The notes below the pieces were generated by a model that was not told the origin of the DNA, did no database searches, and saw only the letters and a program-made list of their open reading frames with translations. A stretch of 64,000 nt of DNA, taken from NCBI RefSeq assembly GCF_014202415.1, contig NZ_JACHGR010000005.1, positions 62,001 through 126,000 of the forward strand, read 5' to 3'. How positions within the stretch are numbered: position 1 is the stretch's first letter; the number at the start of each line of letters is the position of its first letter. A program made the translations under genes and the position numbers. Origin of the DNA: Tolumonas osonensis. GTDB taxonomy: Bacteria; Pseudomonadota; Gammaproteobacteria; Enterobacterales; Aeromonadaceae. This document shows positions 9,070 through 19,913 of the stretch, in pieces.

Positions 9070-11088
9070 TTAGCCTAACCGGCTGTGTAACGCCTGCCAT
9101 GAGGCTTCAGCAACATTGGTCGTTGCCTGCAGTAATGCCGCAATGTGTGGCTTTGACTCCCGGCAAGCAATTTCAAGCTGACCACACATATCCTGCAATG
9201 CCACCGCCCCCAGCGCACCAGCGCTGCTTTTTACCGCATGAGCCCGTTTCGCGGCAGCGGCCGAATCTCCTTGCGGGATCAATTGTGCCATGGCATCAAA
9301 ATGCTCCCGGCTTTCCTGCAGGAAAATGATAACCAGCTGTCTGAACAAGTCCGGACTGATATCATTGAGCAGAGTCTGAATAATGTGCTCGTCAAGAATC
9401 GGCTTCGTTGTGCCAATCATGGTAACGGGCGGCGGCAGTGTCTCAGTAACAGTCCCCGTGTCTTTGCTCAATGTCCATTTTTTCAGCAATGAGTAGAGTT
9501 GTTCCCGCTGTAGTGGCTTACTCAGGTAATCATTCATTCCGGCTTCCAGACAGGCTTCCCGATCATGGGCAAACGCATGCGCCGTCATCGCCAGAATCGG
9601 CAATGTCTGATATTTGCCGCCCAGAGCCCGGATCCGCCGGGTCGCTTCCAGACCATCCATTCCCGGCATGGAAACGTCCATCAGCACAATATCAAAATCA
9701 GCCTGCTGAACCTTTTCGAGTGACTCATAGCCGTTATTGGCAATGGTTAGCCGGCAGCCCGTTTTTTCCAGCATGGCCGTTGCCACCATCTGATTAGTCT
9801 GGCTATCTTCCACCAGCAAGACATTGACAGGCTGTAGCCCGGAGCTATCCGTCCTGCTCTGTTCATGCACGGTGCCATTGGTTCTGACCGGCAAGGTAAA
9901 CCAGAAGGTGCTGCCAACACCCGGCACCGAATGGCAGCCAATTTTTCCGCCCATCAGCATGACCAGTCTTGCCGCAATCGCCAATCCCAGACCAGAACCA
10001 CCAAACCGGCGATCCAGATTCGTATCAACCTGAGAAAACTCCTGAAATAACCGTTGCTGATCCTGTTCTGAAATACCGATCCCGGTATCGCTGATATGGA
10101 AAATCATCATGGGCACATTACCGGCTCTCTGTTGCTCCTTTGGCAACATCTTCACCGTCACGCTGACACTGCCCTTTTCCGTGAATTTAATCGCGTTCGC
10201 CAGGAGGTTTTGTAATATCTGACGCAACCGGGAAGGATCTGCGGCAATGACTTCAGGAACATCGTCGCCGATACTCAGCCCGAAATAGAGTTTTTTCAGC
10301 GCTGCATCTTTCTCAAACAAGGATGCCAGCCCGTCCAGCAGATCATGCAGTCTGAACGATGTCGTCACCAGCTCCAGCCGGCCAGCCTCTATCCGGGAAA
10401 AATCCAGTACATCATTCACCAGCTGTAGTAGCGAACGGCCACCTTCGCAAACACCCTGGATTAATTTTCGTTGCCGGTCATCCAGCTTCGTTTCCAGCAA
10501 CAGTTCTGACAGATTGATAACCGCATTCAGCGGGGTTCTGATCTCATGACTCATCGTCGCCAGAAAATGGCTTTTCGCCTTATTGGCGGCCTGAGCCTCA
10601 TCTCTGGCCTGAATCATGCTCTGCTGTGCCAGCTTCAGCCGCTGATACTGGCGACAACTGACTAACGCCAGTGCTAGCTTATTGACCAGCGGCTGGATTT
10701 CCCTGAGCAAGCCATCGCGGAACTGGGTGCTGCGGCCCAGTAATAATGCGCCGAAATCCTGTACCGGCCAGGCATAATAGTAGAGTCCGGTCGACTCAAA
10801 ATGACACAGGGGAACAGGTAAGGGTTCATGAACGGTCAGGCATTCTACCGAGCGGTTAATAGCCTGGTGCAGATGATGATTACGGACAGCTGCCCGCGGT
10901 AAAATATAAGTAGGGGTATAAAACTCATCCTGCTCATCCCGCAGTAACACCGCTGCGGTCGCACATCCCAGTCCACGCAGAAAAACCGGAATGCACTCTG
11001 CCAGCATGTTCTCCATTTCAATACTCTCGCCAATCGACATGGCGATTTCATGTAATACTTCCTGCTCAATTAGTCCCTGACGTATCAC
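9070..11088 (-). CDS. Soluble hybrid sensor histidine kinase (GAF-like, HisKA, HATPase, REC, Hpt)
   Basis: Phosphorelay kinase of 672 residues with no membrane segment. The N-terminal ~150 residues look like a GAF-type sensor. The HisKA box is MSHEIRTPLNAV with His181; the N box is LLANAIKFTEKG and the G boxes DTGIGIS and GGSGLGLAIA. A receiver domain starts at VNVLLVEDS with phosphoacceptor Asp471, and an Hpt domain has His617 in RAHAVKSSAG. All four phosphotransfer sites are intact. The start (GTG) overlaps the end of the FIST gene by 23 bases, which indicates translational coupling. With the FIST protein and the sigma-54 regulator it forms one leftward cassette. The signal is unknown. Confidence 0.88.
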   Translation of the reverse strand: MIRQGLIEQEVLHEIAMSIGESIEMENMLAECIPVFLRGLGCATAAVLLRDEQDEFYTPTYILPRAAVRNHHLHQAINRSVECLTVHEPLPVPLCHFESTGLYYYAWPVQDFGALLLGRSTQFRDGLLREIQPLVNKLALALVSCRQYQRLKLAQQSMIQARDEAQAANKAKSHFLATMSHEIRTPLNAVINLSELLLETKLDDRQRKLIQGVCEGGRSLLQLVNDVLDFSRIEAGRLELVTTSFRLHDLLDGLASLFEKDAALKKLYFGLSIGDDVPEVIAADPSRLRQILQNLLANAIKFTEKGSVSVTVKMLPKEQQRAGNVPMMIFHISDTGIGISEQDQQRLFQEFSQVDTNLDRRFGGSGLGLAIAARLVMLMGGKIGCHSVPGVGSTFWFTLPVRTNGTVHEQSRTDSSGLQPVNVLLVEDSQTNQMVATAMLEKTGCRLTIANNGYESLEKVQQADFDIVLMDVSMPGMDGLEATRRIRALGGKYQTLPILAMTAHAFAHDREACLEAGMNDYLSKPLQREQLYSLLKKWTLSKDTGTVTETLPPPVTMIGTTKPILDEHIIQTLLNDISPDLFRQLVIIFLQESREHFDAMAQLIPQGDSAAAAKRAHAVKSSAGALGAVALQDMCGQLEIACRESKPHIAALLQATTNVAEASWQALHSRLG

Positions 11089-12196
11089 TGGCCAGTAATC
11101 CTACTACCGAAGTTTTGTTATAAAGTTCCAGATAATCATAGCCACAGTTGGCTATTTCACCCACCGTCAGAGCACCGGCAAGCGGAACCCCCGGCATAGA
11201 CACATTGGAGATCTCCCGGGCAAATAATTCCCCCAGAAACAGAACGCGGGAAATACAATCCATAAACAGCATCAGATTCGGTGCCCGCCCCTTCAGATTC
11301 TCAGCCGCTTTCTGACGGGCTCTTCCAGCTGCAGCCGAAACATAGTCCGGCTTCCCGTGCATCACATGCACATAAGATCCGCGGCGAACATCCCCGACAC
11401 AGACAATACGCTGACCATTGAGCGCGATAGGATCCCGGATAACCAGTTCATCGGCGAGTTTTGCAATACCAAACGGATATGCCCGTGCTATTTCCGAAAA
11501 AGGTATTTCAGAAAAACGAATGCCGGAATGATCTTCAACTACATTACGGTACACATCAATCGCAGGGCGCCAGTCAATGGAGATAATCTCATTACCTTCC
11601 ACTTCAGTGACCTTGAACGCCCGGGAGATGGATTGCCAGCCATGTGCGACCCCGATACCACTCGGGACATCTGCCATGACTAACACCGCCGCATCAGACA
11701 GAATCCCCTGCGGAGTGATCACACAGGGTTGATTCAGCTTTTTCAGGGAGCCACAGCCACCGCCAATGTAGTTTATCTCCAGACCATACTGGTTAAACAA
11801 ACCATCAATAAGTCGCTGTACCCCCGAACTCATACCATGAACGAAAGTAAACAACGTACCCCGTCCGGTATTCTGCCAGGGAAGCTGTCTTTGTAATTCG
11901 GCCTCCATCTGGCCGTTTTTACTTAACTCGGGAATGACCGCCATACTATACGGACAGGAGAATCCGATAAGCACAATGCCGCTCGCCAGCAGCGATTTGT
12001 CATACAGGACATAAGGGAAGACACCGCCGATAACAGGCTTTGAATTGGTCACCAGCAGATGATTGATCTTTTCATGAGCAATATCTGTTTGTACCGCCAG
12101 CAGCATCATAATGAACCGGATCTCCGGATCATCATTTAACGCCTGCAATTCAAGCTGCAACTGAGCAACGCCAGCCGATACCAGCACACATTTCAT
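11066..12196 (-). CDS. FIST-domain sensory protein
   Basis: Soluble protein of 376 residues with the FIST N and FIST C architecture. The pattern includes FVHGMSSGVQRLIDGLFNQYG, the glycine-rich YIGGGCGSL, a GIGVAHGW segment and the C-terminal GALTVGEIANCGYDYLELYNKTSVVG, which is the characteristic end of FIST_C. FIST proteins are proposed to bind small ligands such as amino acids and feed signal transduction, usually beside kinases or chemoreceptors. Here it sits between a response regulator and a hybrid kinase and is coupled to the latter, so it is probably the input module of that system. No signal peptide or membrane segment is seen. Confidence 0.82.
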   Translation of the reverse strand: MKCVLVSAGVAQLQLELQALNDDPEIRFIMMLLAVQTDIAHEKINHLLVTNSKPVIGGVFPYVLYDKSLLASGIVLIGFSCPYSMAVIPELSKNGQMEAELQRQLPWQNTGRGTLFTFVHGMSSGVQRLIDGLFNQYGLEINYIGGGCGSLKKLNQPCVITPQGILSDAAVLVMADVPSGIGVAHGWQSISRAFKVTEVEGNEIISIDWRPAIDVYRNVVEDHSGIRFSEIPFSEIARAYPFGIAKLADELVIRDPIALNGQRIVCVGDVRRGSYVHVMHGKPDYVSAAAGRARQKAAENLKGRAPNLMLFMDCISRVLFLGELFAREISNVSMPGVPLAGALTVGEIANCGYDYLELYNKTSVVGLLASDTSGTN

Positions 12197-12229
12197 AACC
12201 CCGACTCCGTCTTACACTTATGCAGGCCT

Positions 12230-13612
12230 TCAGTTTGACTGCCAGGCCAGCCTTTTGCGATATATGGTAGAGGGACTCAGTTCCAGCAATGCCGCCGCCT
12301 GCGGAATGTTACCTGAACACGCCGCTATCGCATTTTCAATGGTTTCCTTTTCTACCAGCCACATCGGGCGGATAGCATCAGCACTGCTGACAGCCACCGG
12401 CGCAGAGGTAATGGCCTGAGCAACAGGAACAGTGACCGGCACCGTATTCAGCGGAGGCGGGAACATGGCAGGCAGTACCTTCTCCCCATCATGCAGAACC
12501 ACAATATTGCGGACGACATTCTGTAATTGTCTGACATTTCCGGGCCACTCATAGTTCAGCAACATCTGCGCTGATTCCGGGCTGAAATCGGTGAAATGCT
12601 TGTTTTCCTCTTCGGCGAACTGACGAAGAAAACGGCGGGCGATCGCCAGTACATCCTCACCTCGTTCACGTAACGGTGGCAGGTTTACCGGAATAACATG
12701 CAGCCGGTAATATAAATCTTCCCGGAAACGGCCAGCTTTAACCTCTGCGATCGGGTCACGGTTGGTTGCACAGACAAAACGAACATCCACCGTCTCCAGT
12801 TTGCTCCCCCCGACGCGCTGGAAAGTTCCGGTCTGAATAAACCGTAGCAATTTAGCCTGCAGATCCAGCTCCATTTCACAGATTTCATCCAGGAACAGCG
12901 TTCCCCCGTCAGCACGGGCCGCCGCCCCTTCGCGATCTGCCTGGGCACCAGTGAATGCGCCTTTGACATGACCAAAAATTTCACTTTCGATCAGATCCCG
13001 GGGGATCGCGGCACAGTTCAGCACCACCAGCGGTTTATCTTTCCGCGGACTGATTTTATGCAGGGTTTCGGCACAGACTTCCTTGCCGGTACCACTCTCC
13101 CCGGTAATAAAGACGGTCGCCTTGCTGGGCGCCGCACTTTCCAGAATACGGTATACCGACTGCATTTGCAGTGAACTGCCGATGAACCCGCCAAAACCGG
13201 ACAAATCGTAGTTTGCCCGGTAGATATCAACCAATGAGGTCAATTGCTGATGTTTGGCCGCATTGCGCACGGTCGTGCACAAACGCTTGCCATCAAAAGG
13301 TTTGGTCAGAAAATCAAATGCACTATGCCGCATCGCCTCAACGGCAATGTCAACCGAGCCGTGAGCAGTGATGACCACCACACTGGTGGGCAGCCCTTGT
13401 TCACTGACATAACGCAGCAAGTCCATACCATCCATATCAGGAAGTTCAAGATCCAGCAGCAGCACCTGTGGCGGCTGTTCCTTTAAGGCATCCAGACCTT
13501 CTTTGCCAAAGCGGAATGCCCTGATGTCATAGGATTCTGCACGCAAATAATCCTGATAGAGCATGGACAGCATTTCGCTGTCTTCTACCAGATAAACCAG
13601 TGGACTCGTCAT
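12230..13612 (-). CDS. Sigma-54-dependent response regulator (NtrC family)
   Basis: Transcription activator of 460 residues. The receiver domain (1-120) has phosphoacceptor Asp54 in [12 protein letters not shown]. The AAA+ domain has Walker A GESGTGKE at 171-178, the sigma-54 contact loop GAFTGA at 218-223, and Walker [11 protein letters not shown] Fis-type helix-turn-helix closes the protein ([16 protein letters not shown]). It resembles the LuxO/NtrC group in layout, but the neighbouring FIST and kinase genes differ from the lux locus. It is the first gene of the leftward cassette, 33 bases before the FIST gene, and is divergent from pabB. I see no clear -24/-12 promoter in the adjacent DNA, so its targets are likely elsewhere. 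Confidence 0.88.
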   Translation of the reverse strand: MTSPLVYLVEDSEMLSMLYQDYLRAESYDIRAFRFGKEGLDALKEQPPQVLLLDLELPDMDGMDLLRYVSEQGLPTSVVVITAHGSVDIAVEAMRHSAFDFLTKPFDGKRLCTTVRNAAKHQQLTSLVDIYRANYDLSGFGGFIGSSLQMQSVYRILESAAPSKATVFITGESGTGKEVCAETLHKISPRKDKPLVVLNCAAIPRDLIESEIFGHVKGAFTGAQADREGAAARADGGTLFLDEICEMELDLQAKLLRFIQTGTFQRVGGSKLETVDVRFVCATNRDPIAEVKAGRFREDLYYRLHVIPVNLPPLRERGEDVLAIARRFLRQFAEEENKHFTDFSPESAQMLLNYEWPGNVRQLQNVVRNIVVLHDGEKVLPAMFPPPLNTVPVTVPVAQAITSAPVAVSSADAIRPMWLVEKETIENAIAACSGNIPQAAALLELSPSTIYRKRLAWQSN

Positions 13613-13746
13613 TCTTGTTCTCTTCGTTATTCTAGTGTGATACCCAGATCGGCAGTTGCAAATGATTAGAATTATTCGTTACCAAAGCTCTCTTATGATA
13701 CGCTTTGCGCATCTCTCCTGCTATGTAACATCGTGTTTTCTATCAC

Positions 13747-15120
13747 ATGTCTTCAACATTTAGCTTAAAAACTTTTCCGATTCAATCGACAACACAGCAG
13801 ATGTTCTCAAAAATTGCACATCTGCCATGGTCAGTGTTACTTGAATCTGCTAATCCTGACCATATTGATAACCGATTTGATATCTTCTCTGCTGATCCAG
13901 TTGCCACCGTACAGACCACGGGAAACCAAACCACCGTGACGGAAGGTGAACAAAAGATCAGTTATGCCGATCGTTCACCGTTGCAACTTTTGAAAGACGT
14001 GCAGCAACGCGTGCTGGGTTCAGACCCCGGCTACCAGGATGAACTCCCGTTTACTGGCGGCAGCATTGGTTTGCTCGGCTATGACCTGGGCCGGCAATTC
14101 GAAAAACTGCCTGAGCAGGCTTCAAGGGATATTGATTTACCTGATCTGGCAGTCGGCATTTATGACTGGGCATGGATCATCGATCATAAAACCGGACAAG
14201 CGCATTTTCTGGTTTGTGGTTCGCAAACTGACTTGGAACACCGCTGGGAATGGTGGCAACAGCAGGTAACAAGAAATAGTGAGACATTCGAATTAAAATC
14301 CAGCTGGAAATCGAATCTGTCGCAACAGGAATATACGGAGCGCTTTAATGCGATCCAGCGTTATCTGCGGGCCGGCGATTGTTATCAGATCAATCTGACC
14401 CAACGTTTTCAGGCTGAATACAGTGGCGATGAATGGCAGGCCTATTGCCTGTTATCACAAGTCAATCAGGCGCCTTTTTCCGCCTTTATGCGCCTCCCGG
14501 ACGCAGCTATTCTCAGTTTATCACCGGAGCGTTTTCTGGCACTGAATCAGCAGCATGTGGAGACCAAGCCAATCAAGGGAACCCGCCCCCGTTATGCTGA
14601 TCCCATCGCCGATCAGGCCAGTATTACAGCATTACAACAATCTCCCAAAGACCGGGCGGAAAACCTGATGATCGTTGATCTACTGCGTAATGATATCGGC
14701 CGCGTTTGTAAGCCAGGAACAGTCCGGGTGCCGAAATTGTTTGATATTGAATCGTTCAAGGCAGTGCATCATATGGTCTCGACCGTCACCGGTACGCTGG
14801 CTGATGAATACGGTGCAACCGAACTGCTGCAGGCCTGCTTTCCGGGCGGTTCCATTACCGGCGCGCCCAAGGTCCGAGCCATGCAGATTATTGAAGAACT
14901 GGAACCTCATCGCCGTTCTGCTTATTGCGGTAGTATGTTCTATATCAGTCGGCATGGCCGGATGGATTCAAGTATTACCATCCGCACACTGATTGCCTGG
15001 CAGCATCAATTGTATGTCTGGGCTGGTGGTGGCATCGTTGCCGACTCTGATGCCGACGCCGAATATCAGGAAACATTTGATAAGCTGGCCAGAATTCTGC
15101 CGATACTGGAAAAACGCTGA
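13747..15120 (+). CDS. pabB: Aminodeoxychorismate synthase component I PabB
   Basis: Converts chorismate and ammonia (from PabA) to 4-amino-4-deoxychorismate for folate synthesis. The 457-residue product is collinear with E. coli PabB: HLPWSVLLES near the N-terminus, YDLGRQFEKLPE, SGDEWQAY, and the conserved KPIKGT motif with the Lys that forms the covalent intermediate. It ends with FPGGSITGAPKVRAMQII and GGGIVADS. The ATG has no strong Shine-Dalgarno sequence. It is followed one base after its stop by the nudL-type gene, so the two probably form an operon. Anthranilate synthase TrpE is excluded by the PIKGT signature. Confidence 0.92.
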   Translation: MSSTFSLKTFPIQSTTQQMFSKIAHLPWSVLLESANPDHIDNRFDIFSADPVATVQTTGNQTTVTEGEQKISYADRSPLQLLKDVQQRVLGSDPGYQDELPFTGGSIGLLGYDLGRQFEKLPEQASRDIDLPDLAVGIYDWAWIIDHKTGQAHFLVCGSQTDLEHRWEWWQQQVTRNSETFELKSSWKSNLSQQEYTERFNAIQRYLRAGDCYQINLTQRFQAEYSGDEWQAYCLLSQVNQAPFSAFMRLPDAAILSLSPERFLALNQQHVETKPIKGTRPRYADPIADQASITALQQSPKDRAENLMIVDLLRNDIGRVCKPGTVRVPKLFDIESFKAVHHMVSTVTGTLADEYGATELLQACFPGGSITGAPKVRAMQIIEELEPHRRSAYCGSMFYISRHGRMDSSITIRTLIAWQHQLYVWAGGGIVADSDADAEYQETFDKLARILPILEKR

Positions 15121-15121
15121 T

Positions 15122-15688
15122 ATGGACCGAGCCGGGCATTTTCTTAACCGCTTTGTATTGCAAACCGTTCACCAGGAGCGAACGGACAAACCATCGCAGA
15201 TCCGTGATGCAGCCGTCATTATCCCGCTGATACAACGTCCCGAAGGCTGGTTTGTGCTATTCACCCAGCGTAGCTGGCAGTTACGGCATCATCCTGGTCA
15301 GATCTGCTTTCCGGGCGGCAGAAAAGACAGCGGTGATTCATCACTACAGATGACCGGTCTGAGGGAAATGGAAGAAGAACTAGGCATTCCAGCCAGCCAG
15401 GTTGACATTATCGGTGAACTGGCTGGAGGGCAAACGCTCACCGGTTATCAGATCCATCCCTATCTTGCGCGGTTACATACCCCTTTCATACTTTCTCCGG
15501 CCCAGGCGGAAGTAGCCGCAGTGTTTGAACTGCCACTGAGCACATTACTTGATATCAGGAACTACCATTCATTAATGATCGTCCGGAACAATAAACCACA
15601 TAAGATCATCGGTCTCACCGTGAATGGCTGGTTTGTATGGGGAGCAACGGCACGAATGCTTTATCAGCTGGCGAAACAATATGGCTGA
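15122..15688 (+). CDS. nudL: Nudix hydrolase, CoA pyrophosphatase type (NudL)
   Basis: Predicted to cleave coenzyme A into 3',5'-ADP and 4'-phosphopantetheine. The 188-residue product carries the CoA-pyrophosphatase signature LFTQRSWQLRHHPGQICFPGG immediately before the Nudix box (GGRKDSGD, then LREMEEELGI). The start is the ATG at 15122, one base after the pabB stop. Longer in-frame readings run inside pabB and are not credible. pabB and nudL are also neighbours in other gammaproteobacteria such as E. coli (pabB-nudL). Confidence 0.87.
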   Translation: MDRAGHFLNRFVLQTVHQERTDKPSQIRDAAVIIPLIQRPEGWFVLFTQRSWQLRHHPGQICFPGGRKDSGDSSLQMTGLREMEEELGIPASQVDIIGELAGGQTLTGYQIHPYLARLHTPFILSPAQAEVAAVFELPLSTLLDIRNYHSLMIVRNNKPHKIIGLTVNGWFVWGATARMLYQLAKQYG

Positions 15689-15734
15689 CGGACGATTATT
15701 TTTCAGATGAAAATCAGGATAAGAAAAGAAAATC

Positions 15735-15808
15735 TGGAGGCGCGTCCCGGAGTCGAACCGGGCTAGACGGATTTGCAATCCGCTACATAACCGCTTTGTT
15801 AACGCGCC
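15735..15808 (-). tRNA. tRNA-Cys (GCA)
   Basis: A 74-base cloverleaf on the minus strand. The acceptor stem is GGCGCGT/ACGCGCC, the anticodon loop TTGCAAA gives anticodon GCA, the T loop is GGTTCGACTCC, and the 3' CCA is encoded. It is nearly identical to E. coli tRNA-Cys. It lies 5 bases downstream of tRNA-Gly in the same transcript. Confidence 0.96.
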
Positions 15809-15813
15809 ATATT

Positions 15814-15889
<76 letters not shown>

Positions 15890-15913
15890 TTTAATGATGT
15901 GTTGCCTTGGCAA

Positions 15914-15949
15914 CGGGGCGCATTATACGCAGAGGCAGAGTGAAGGCAA
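15914..15949 (-). promoter_or_regulatory. Promoter of the tRNA-Gly/tRNA-Cys unit with GC-rich discriminator
   Basis: On the minus strand, TTGCCT (15944-15949), a 16-base spacer, and a perfect TATAAT (15922-15927). These are followed by GCGCCCC, the GC-rich discriminator typical of stringently controlled stable-RNA promoters. A 14-base perfect palindrome GTTGCCTTGGCAAC (15901-15914) lies just downstream in the leader. Confidence 0.72.
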
Positions 15950-16013
15950 AATACTTTTTACAGAACAATGAACTGACTGCTTAGTATTTCCGCACTTCAC
16001 TCCTGATTGATGA

Positions 16014-18623
16014 TTACTTGGCCTTTCCGGCAGAAACCTGCCACAGGCCGTTTGCATAATAAGCCGCCCAGCCGGTCGCTTTGCCTTCTACCTCGGAAGC
16101 CACATACTGCTCTTTGGTTTTACGGCTGAAACGAACCACGGTCGGATTACCCTGCGGATCGGCCACCGGTGCTTCGGCCAGATACCGGTGTTTCGGCGCT
16201 AACCGATCTTTAAACCGGACCAGCTCAGAAACCAGAGGCGCGCGTGTTTCCCGTGATTTCGGGAAGGTACTGGCCGCCAGGAACAGACCCGCAGCGCCGT
16301 CACGTAGTACAAAATGCGCATCCGATTTGCTGCATTTCAGTTCCGGCAATGGCACAGGATCTTCTTTTGGCGGGGCTACATCGCCATTTTTCAGGATCTT
16401 CCGCGTGTTCTTGCACTCCGGATTGGTACACGCCATAAACTTGCCAAAACGGCCTGTTTTCAGCTGCATATCCGCACCGCAACGATCACATTCGACCACC
16501 GGGCCATCGTAACCTTTCAGGCGGAAATTACCTGTTTCAATTTCATACCCGTCACAGTCCGGATTATTACCGCAAATATGGATCTTGCGGGTTGCATCCA
16601 GTACGTAGGAATCCATTGCGGTACCGCATTTCTTGCAACGGTGCATCGCACGCAGCGCATCAACTTCACCATCCTCGGAGTCTGCAGCAATAAACTCATC
16701 ACCCGGAACCAGGTTAATCGTCTGTTTGCAACGCTCTTTCGGTGGTAACGCATAACCGGAACAACCCAGGAATACCCCGGTCGACGCAGTACGGATGCCC
16801 ATTTTGCGGCCACAGGTCGGACAATCGATATCCGTCAGCACCATCTGGTTACTGCGCATACCGCCGGCCTCGCCTTCCGCTTTCTGTAGATCGGCTTTGA
16901 ACTCGGCGTAAAACTCATCCAGCTGCTTATGCCAGTCCAGTTTGCCCTGAGCAATATTATCCAGTGAGTTTTCCATCTGCGCGGTGAAGTCGTAACTCAT
17001 CAGATCAGTAAAGCTCTCGACCAGACGATCCGTAACGATTTCGCCCATCTTTTCTGCATAGAAACGACGGTTTTCCACCTTCACATAACCCCGATCCTGA
17101 ATCGTGGAAATGATTGATGCATACGTGGATGGACGGCCGATACCGCGTTTTTCCAGTTCTTTAACCAGCGCCGCTTCAGTAAAACGTGCTGGTGGTTTGG
17201 TAAAGTGCTGTTTTGGATCCAGTTTGACCAGTTGCAGGATATCGCCGGCATTAACTGCAGGTAACTCAATATCGTCACCTTTGCGTCCCATCGGCGGTAA
17301 AGCTTTGGTCCAGCCAGCGAAACGCAGAATACGGCCTTTCGCTTTCAATTCAAAATCAGCCGCCGTGACAGTCAGCGTGCTGGTGTCATATTGTGCTGGT
17401 GTCATCTGACAGGCAACAAACTGACGCCAGATCAGGTCATACAGACGAACCGCATCCGCTTCCATATCTTTCAGTGCATCGGCTTTCACTTCCACATTCG
17501 ATGGACGGATCGCTTCGTGCGCTTCCTGGGCATTGGCTTTAGCCCCGTAAGTCAGCGGATCTTTCGGCAGATATTTTTTGCCGAACTGCTGTTCAATATA
17601 TTCACGAACCGCGACGACAGCTTCCTGACTCAAATTAGTTGAGTCGGTACGCATATAGGTAATATGCCCGGCTTCGTACAGACGCTGTGCCATCATCATG
17701 GTCTTTTTCACACCGAAACCAAGGCGCGTACTGGCAGCCTGCTGTAAAGTCGATGTGATGAATGGCGCCGAAGGCTTGCTACTGGTCGGTTTATCTTCGC
17801 GATCACGGACCTGATAGGCAGCATTTTTCAATGTCTGCACTGCAGCCATCGCTTGCTGTTCGTTCTTCGGATCGAACGCTTTGCCTTGCTGCGAAGTAAC
17901 CTGCAGTCGCAGCGCTTCGCGGGTTGGTGTCTGTGTATCGGCGTGAATATCCCAGTACTCTTCCGGTACAAAGGCTTTAATCTCACGCTCTTTTTCAACA
18001 ATCAGACGCAGTGCAACGGATTGAACACGGCCGGCAGAAAGTCCGCGGGCGATTTTTTTCCATAACAGCGGCGAAACCATATAGCCAACCACACGGTCCA
18101 GAAAACGGCGGGCCTGCTGCGCGTTCACGCGTTCGATATTCAGTAGTCCCGGATGGGAAAACGCTTCCTGAATGGCTGTCTTGGTAATTTCGTTGAAGAC
18201 CACGCGTTTAAAACGGGACTCATCGCCGCCAATCAGCTCACGCAGATGCCAGGCAATGGCTTCCCCTTCTCTATCCAAGTCGGTTGCGAGATAGATGGTA
18301 TCGGCCTGCGCCGCTAAAGTACGGAGTTCCGCAACAACTTTTTCTTTACCGGGAAGCACTTCATAGCGGGCTTTCCAGCCATGTTCCGGATCAATCCCCA
18401 TCCGTGACACCAGAGACGAATATTCTTTTTGCGCTTTATCAGCAGCACTGGCTTTCGTGCCTTTTTTCGCTCCTGCTTTATCGGCTGAAGGAGATGCGCT
18501 GCCACTCGTAGGCAGATCTCTGACATGACCAACACTGGATTTGACGACAAAGTCTTTACCCAGATATTTATTGATTGTTTTGGCTTTTGCCGGGGACTCT
18601 ACAATGACCAGTGCTTTGCCCAT
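16014..18623 (-). CDS. topA: DNA topoisomerase I TopA
   Basis: Relaxes negative supercoils by a type IA mechanism. The 869-residue product starts with the TOPRIM domain ([17 protein letters not shown], later [13 protein letters not shown]). It carries the active-site region [14 protein letters not shown] containing the catalytic Tyr, and has three C-terminal Cys4 zinc-finger segments ([27 protein letters not shown]), as in E. coli TopA. I start at the internal ATG that gives MGKALVI, as in the family; an upstream in-frame ATG would add 10 residues (start at 18653) and has a slightly closer ribosome site. sohB lies next upstream in the same direction, as in E. coli, with 156 bases between. Confidence 0.94.
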   Translation of the reverse strand: MGKALVIVESPAKAKTINKYLGKDFVVKSSVGHVRDLPTSGSASPSADKAGAKKGTKASAADKAQKEYSSLVSRMGIDPEHGWKARYEVLPGKEKVVAELRTLAAQADTIYLATDLDREGEAIAWHLRELIGGDESRFKRVVFNEITKTAIQEAFSHPGLLNIERVNAQQARRFLDRVVGYMVSPLLWKKIARGLSAGRVQSVALRLIVEKEREIKAFVPEEYWDIHADTQTPTREALRLQVTSQQGKAFDPKNEQQAMAAVQTLKNAAYQVRDREDKPTSSKPSAPFITSTLQQAASTRLGFGVKKTMMMAQRLYEAGHITYMRTDSTNLSQEAVVAVREYIEQQFGKKYLPKDPLTYGAKANAQEAHEAIRPSNVEVKADALKDMEADAVRLYDLIWRQFVACQMTPAQYDTSTLTVTAADFELKAKGRILRFAGWTKALPPMGRKGDDIELPAVNAGDILQLVKLDPKQHFTKPPARFTEAALVKELEKRGIGRPSTYASIISTIQDRGYVKVENRRFYAEKMGEIVTDRLVESFTDLMSYDFTAQMENSLDNIAQGKLDWHKQLDEFYAEFKADLQKAEGEAGGMRSNQMVLTDIDCPTCGRKMGIRTASTGVFLGCSGYALPPKERCKQTINLVPGDEFIAADSEDGEVDALRAMHRCKKCGTAMDSYVLDATRKIHICGNNPDCDGYEIETGNFRLKGYDGPVVECDRCGADMQLKTGRFGKFMACTNPECKNTRKILKNGDVAPPKEDPVPLPELKCSKSDAHFVLRDGAAGLFLAASTFPKSRETRAPLVSELVRFKDRLAPKHRYLAEAPVADPQGNPTVVRFSRKTKEQYVASEVEGKATGWAAYYANGLWQVSAGKAK

Positions 18624-18779
18624 ATGACCGACGATTTCCTTATTAACACGCAAAATTAAGCAAATTTAATAGCTTCGCCCGGCGTCAGGCGAAGTCTCTT
18701 CTTTTTATAAAATGGTTGGAGCTTCGGTGATAATCAACTTTTATTTACAGTAAAACTGCAAAATTCTCATTTTTAGCCA

Positions 18780-19799
18780 TCAGAACGGAATCTTACAGGT
18801 CTCAATGACACGATATATCGCCTTTTCTACGGCCAGTGACGCGGCATGAGAAAAACGATCGGCGAGCCCTTTTTTGTTGTGCCAGGTCACTTTGATCACC
18901 TGTTTATTCTCAAACTGAGACAACAGATAATCGTCGCTGGTACGTAATTCATCCACCAGGCCCAGCTTCTTCGCTTCCGCCGCCAGCCAGTGTTCACCGG
19001 TTGCAATCTGCTCAATATCCATCCGCGGACGATGTTCACTCACAAACTGTTTAAACTGCTGATGTACCGTTTCCAGTTCCGCCTTGAATTTCTCACGGGC
19101 CTTATCATCATTCTCACCGAAGATGGTCAAGGTACGTTTGAATTGCCCTGCAGTATGCAACTCGACATCAACATCGTGTTTTTTCAGCAAGCGGTTAAAG
19201 TTAGGCAATTGCGCGACGACACCGATAGAACCCACGATGGCAAAAGGTGCGGCAAGGATCTTCTGCGCCACACAAGCCATCATATAACCACCACTGGCAG
19301 CGACTTTATCAATGGACACGGTGAGGAACAAACCCCGGTCCCGGATCCGCTGTAACTGGGATGCTCCCAGTCCGTAGCCATGAACGACACCGCCACCTGA
19401 CTCCACGCGCACCAGCACTTCATCATCACTTTTGGCCATGGTTAAAACCGCCGAGATTTCCTCACGCAGTGATGACACTTCACGGGCATCCATTCCACCT
19501 TTAAAATCAATCAGAAACAGACGAGGCTTGACCGAATCAGACGCATTTTTCTTTTGAGCTTTGGCTTCTTTTTTCTGTTGCTTCGCAAAAGCTTTCAGCT
19601 GATCTTTCGTCAGCAAGGATTCTGTCAGATGCTGTTTGTTCTGCTGATAATCAGCGGACAAATCCGTAATTTCCAATGAGCCTTTGCGTACTTTATGTCG
19701 TGCAATTGTTGTTATGATTGCGATCACACCCAAAACAATCACGAGGACAAGTGTGATACTCTTGGCAGCGAATAAACCATACTCATAAATAAATGCCAT
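18780..19799 (-). CDS. sohB: Probable protease SohB (peptidase family S49)
   Basis: Membrane-anchored serine protease of the signal-peptide-peptidase A family, with 339 residues. An N-terminal transmembrane helix (about 10-30) is followed by a Lys/Gln-rich linker. The S49 domain follows, with the catalytic Ser in KVAASGGYMMACVA and the GSIGVVAQLPNF segment. The length is close to E. coli SohB (349). It is encoded upstream of topA on the same strand, as in enterics, but yciN is absent between them. Its substrate is not known; in E. coli it suppresses a degP defect when in multicopy. Confidence 0.88.
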   Translation of the reverse strand: MAFIYEYGLFAAKSITLVLVIVLGVIAIITTIARHKVRKGSLEITDLSADYQQNKQHLTESLLTKDQLKAFAKQQKKEAKAQKKNASDSVKPRLFLIDFKGGMDAREVSSLREEISAVLTMAKSDDEVLVRVESGGGVVHGYGLGASQLQRIRDRGLFLTVSIDKVAASGGYMMACVAQKILAAPFAIVGSIGVVAQLPNFNRLLKKHDVDVELHTAGQFKRTLTIFGENDDKAREKFKAELETVHQQFKQFVSEHRPRMDIEQIATGEHWLAAEAKKLGLVDELRTSDDYLLSQFENKQVIKVTWHNKKGLADRFSHAASLAVEKAIYRVIETCKIPF

Positions 19800-19913
19800 T
19801 CATGCTCTCCTGAAAATGAAAAACTGTTGCATTCTACGCGGTTAGACTAGCAGACAAAATCACTTCCGGGTGACTGGTTCAGAGACGGCAATAAAATTAT
19901 TGGAGACGATTCA

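Noticed and set aside
9070-13612. The kinase cassette as a LuxO/LuxU-type quorum system
   Set aside because: The regulator layout is similar, but the FIST protein and the soluble kinase with its own Hpt domain do not match that pathway.
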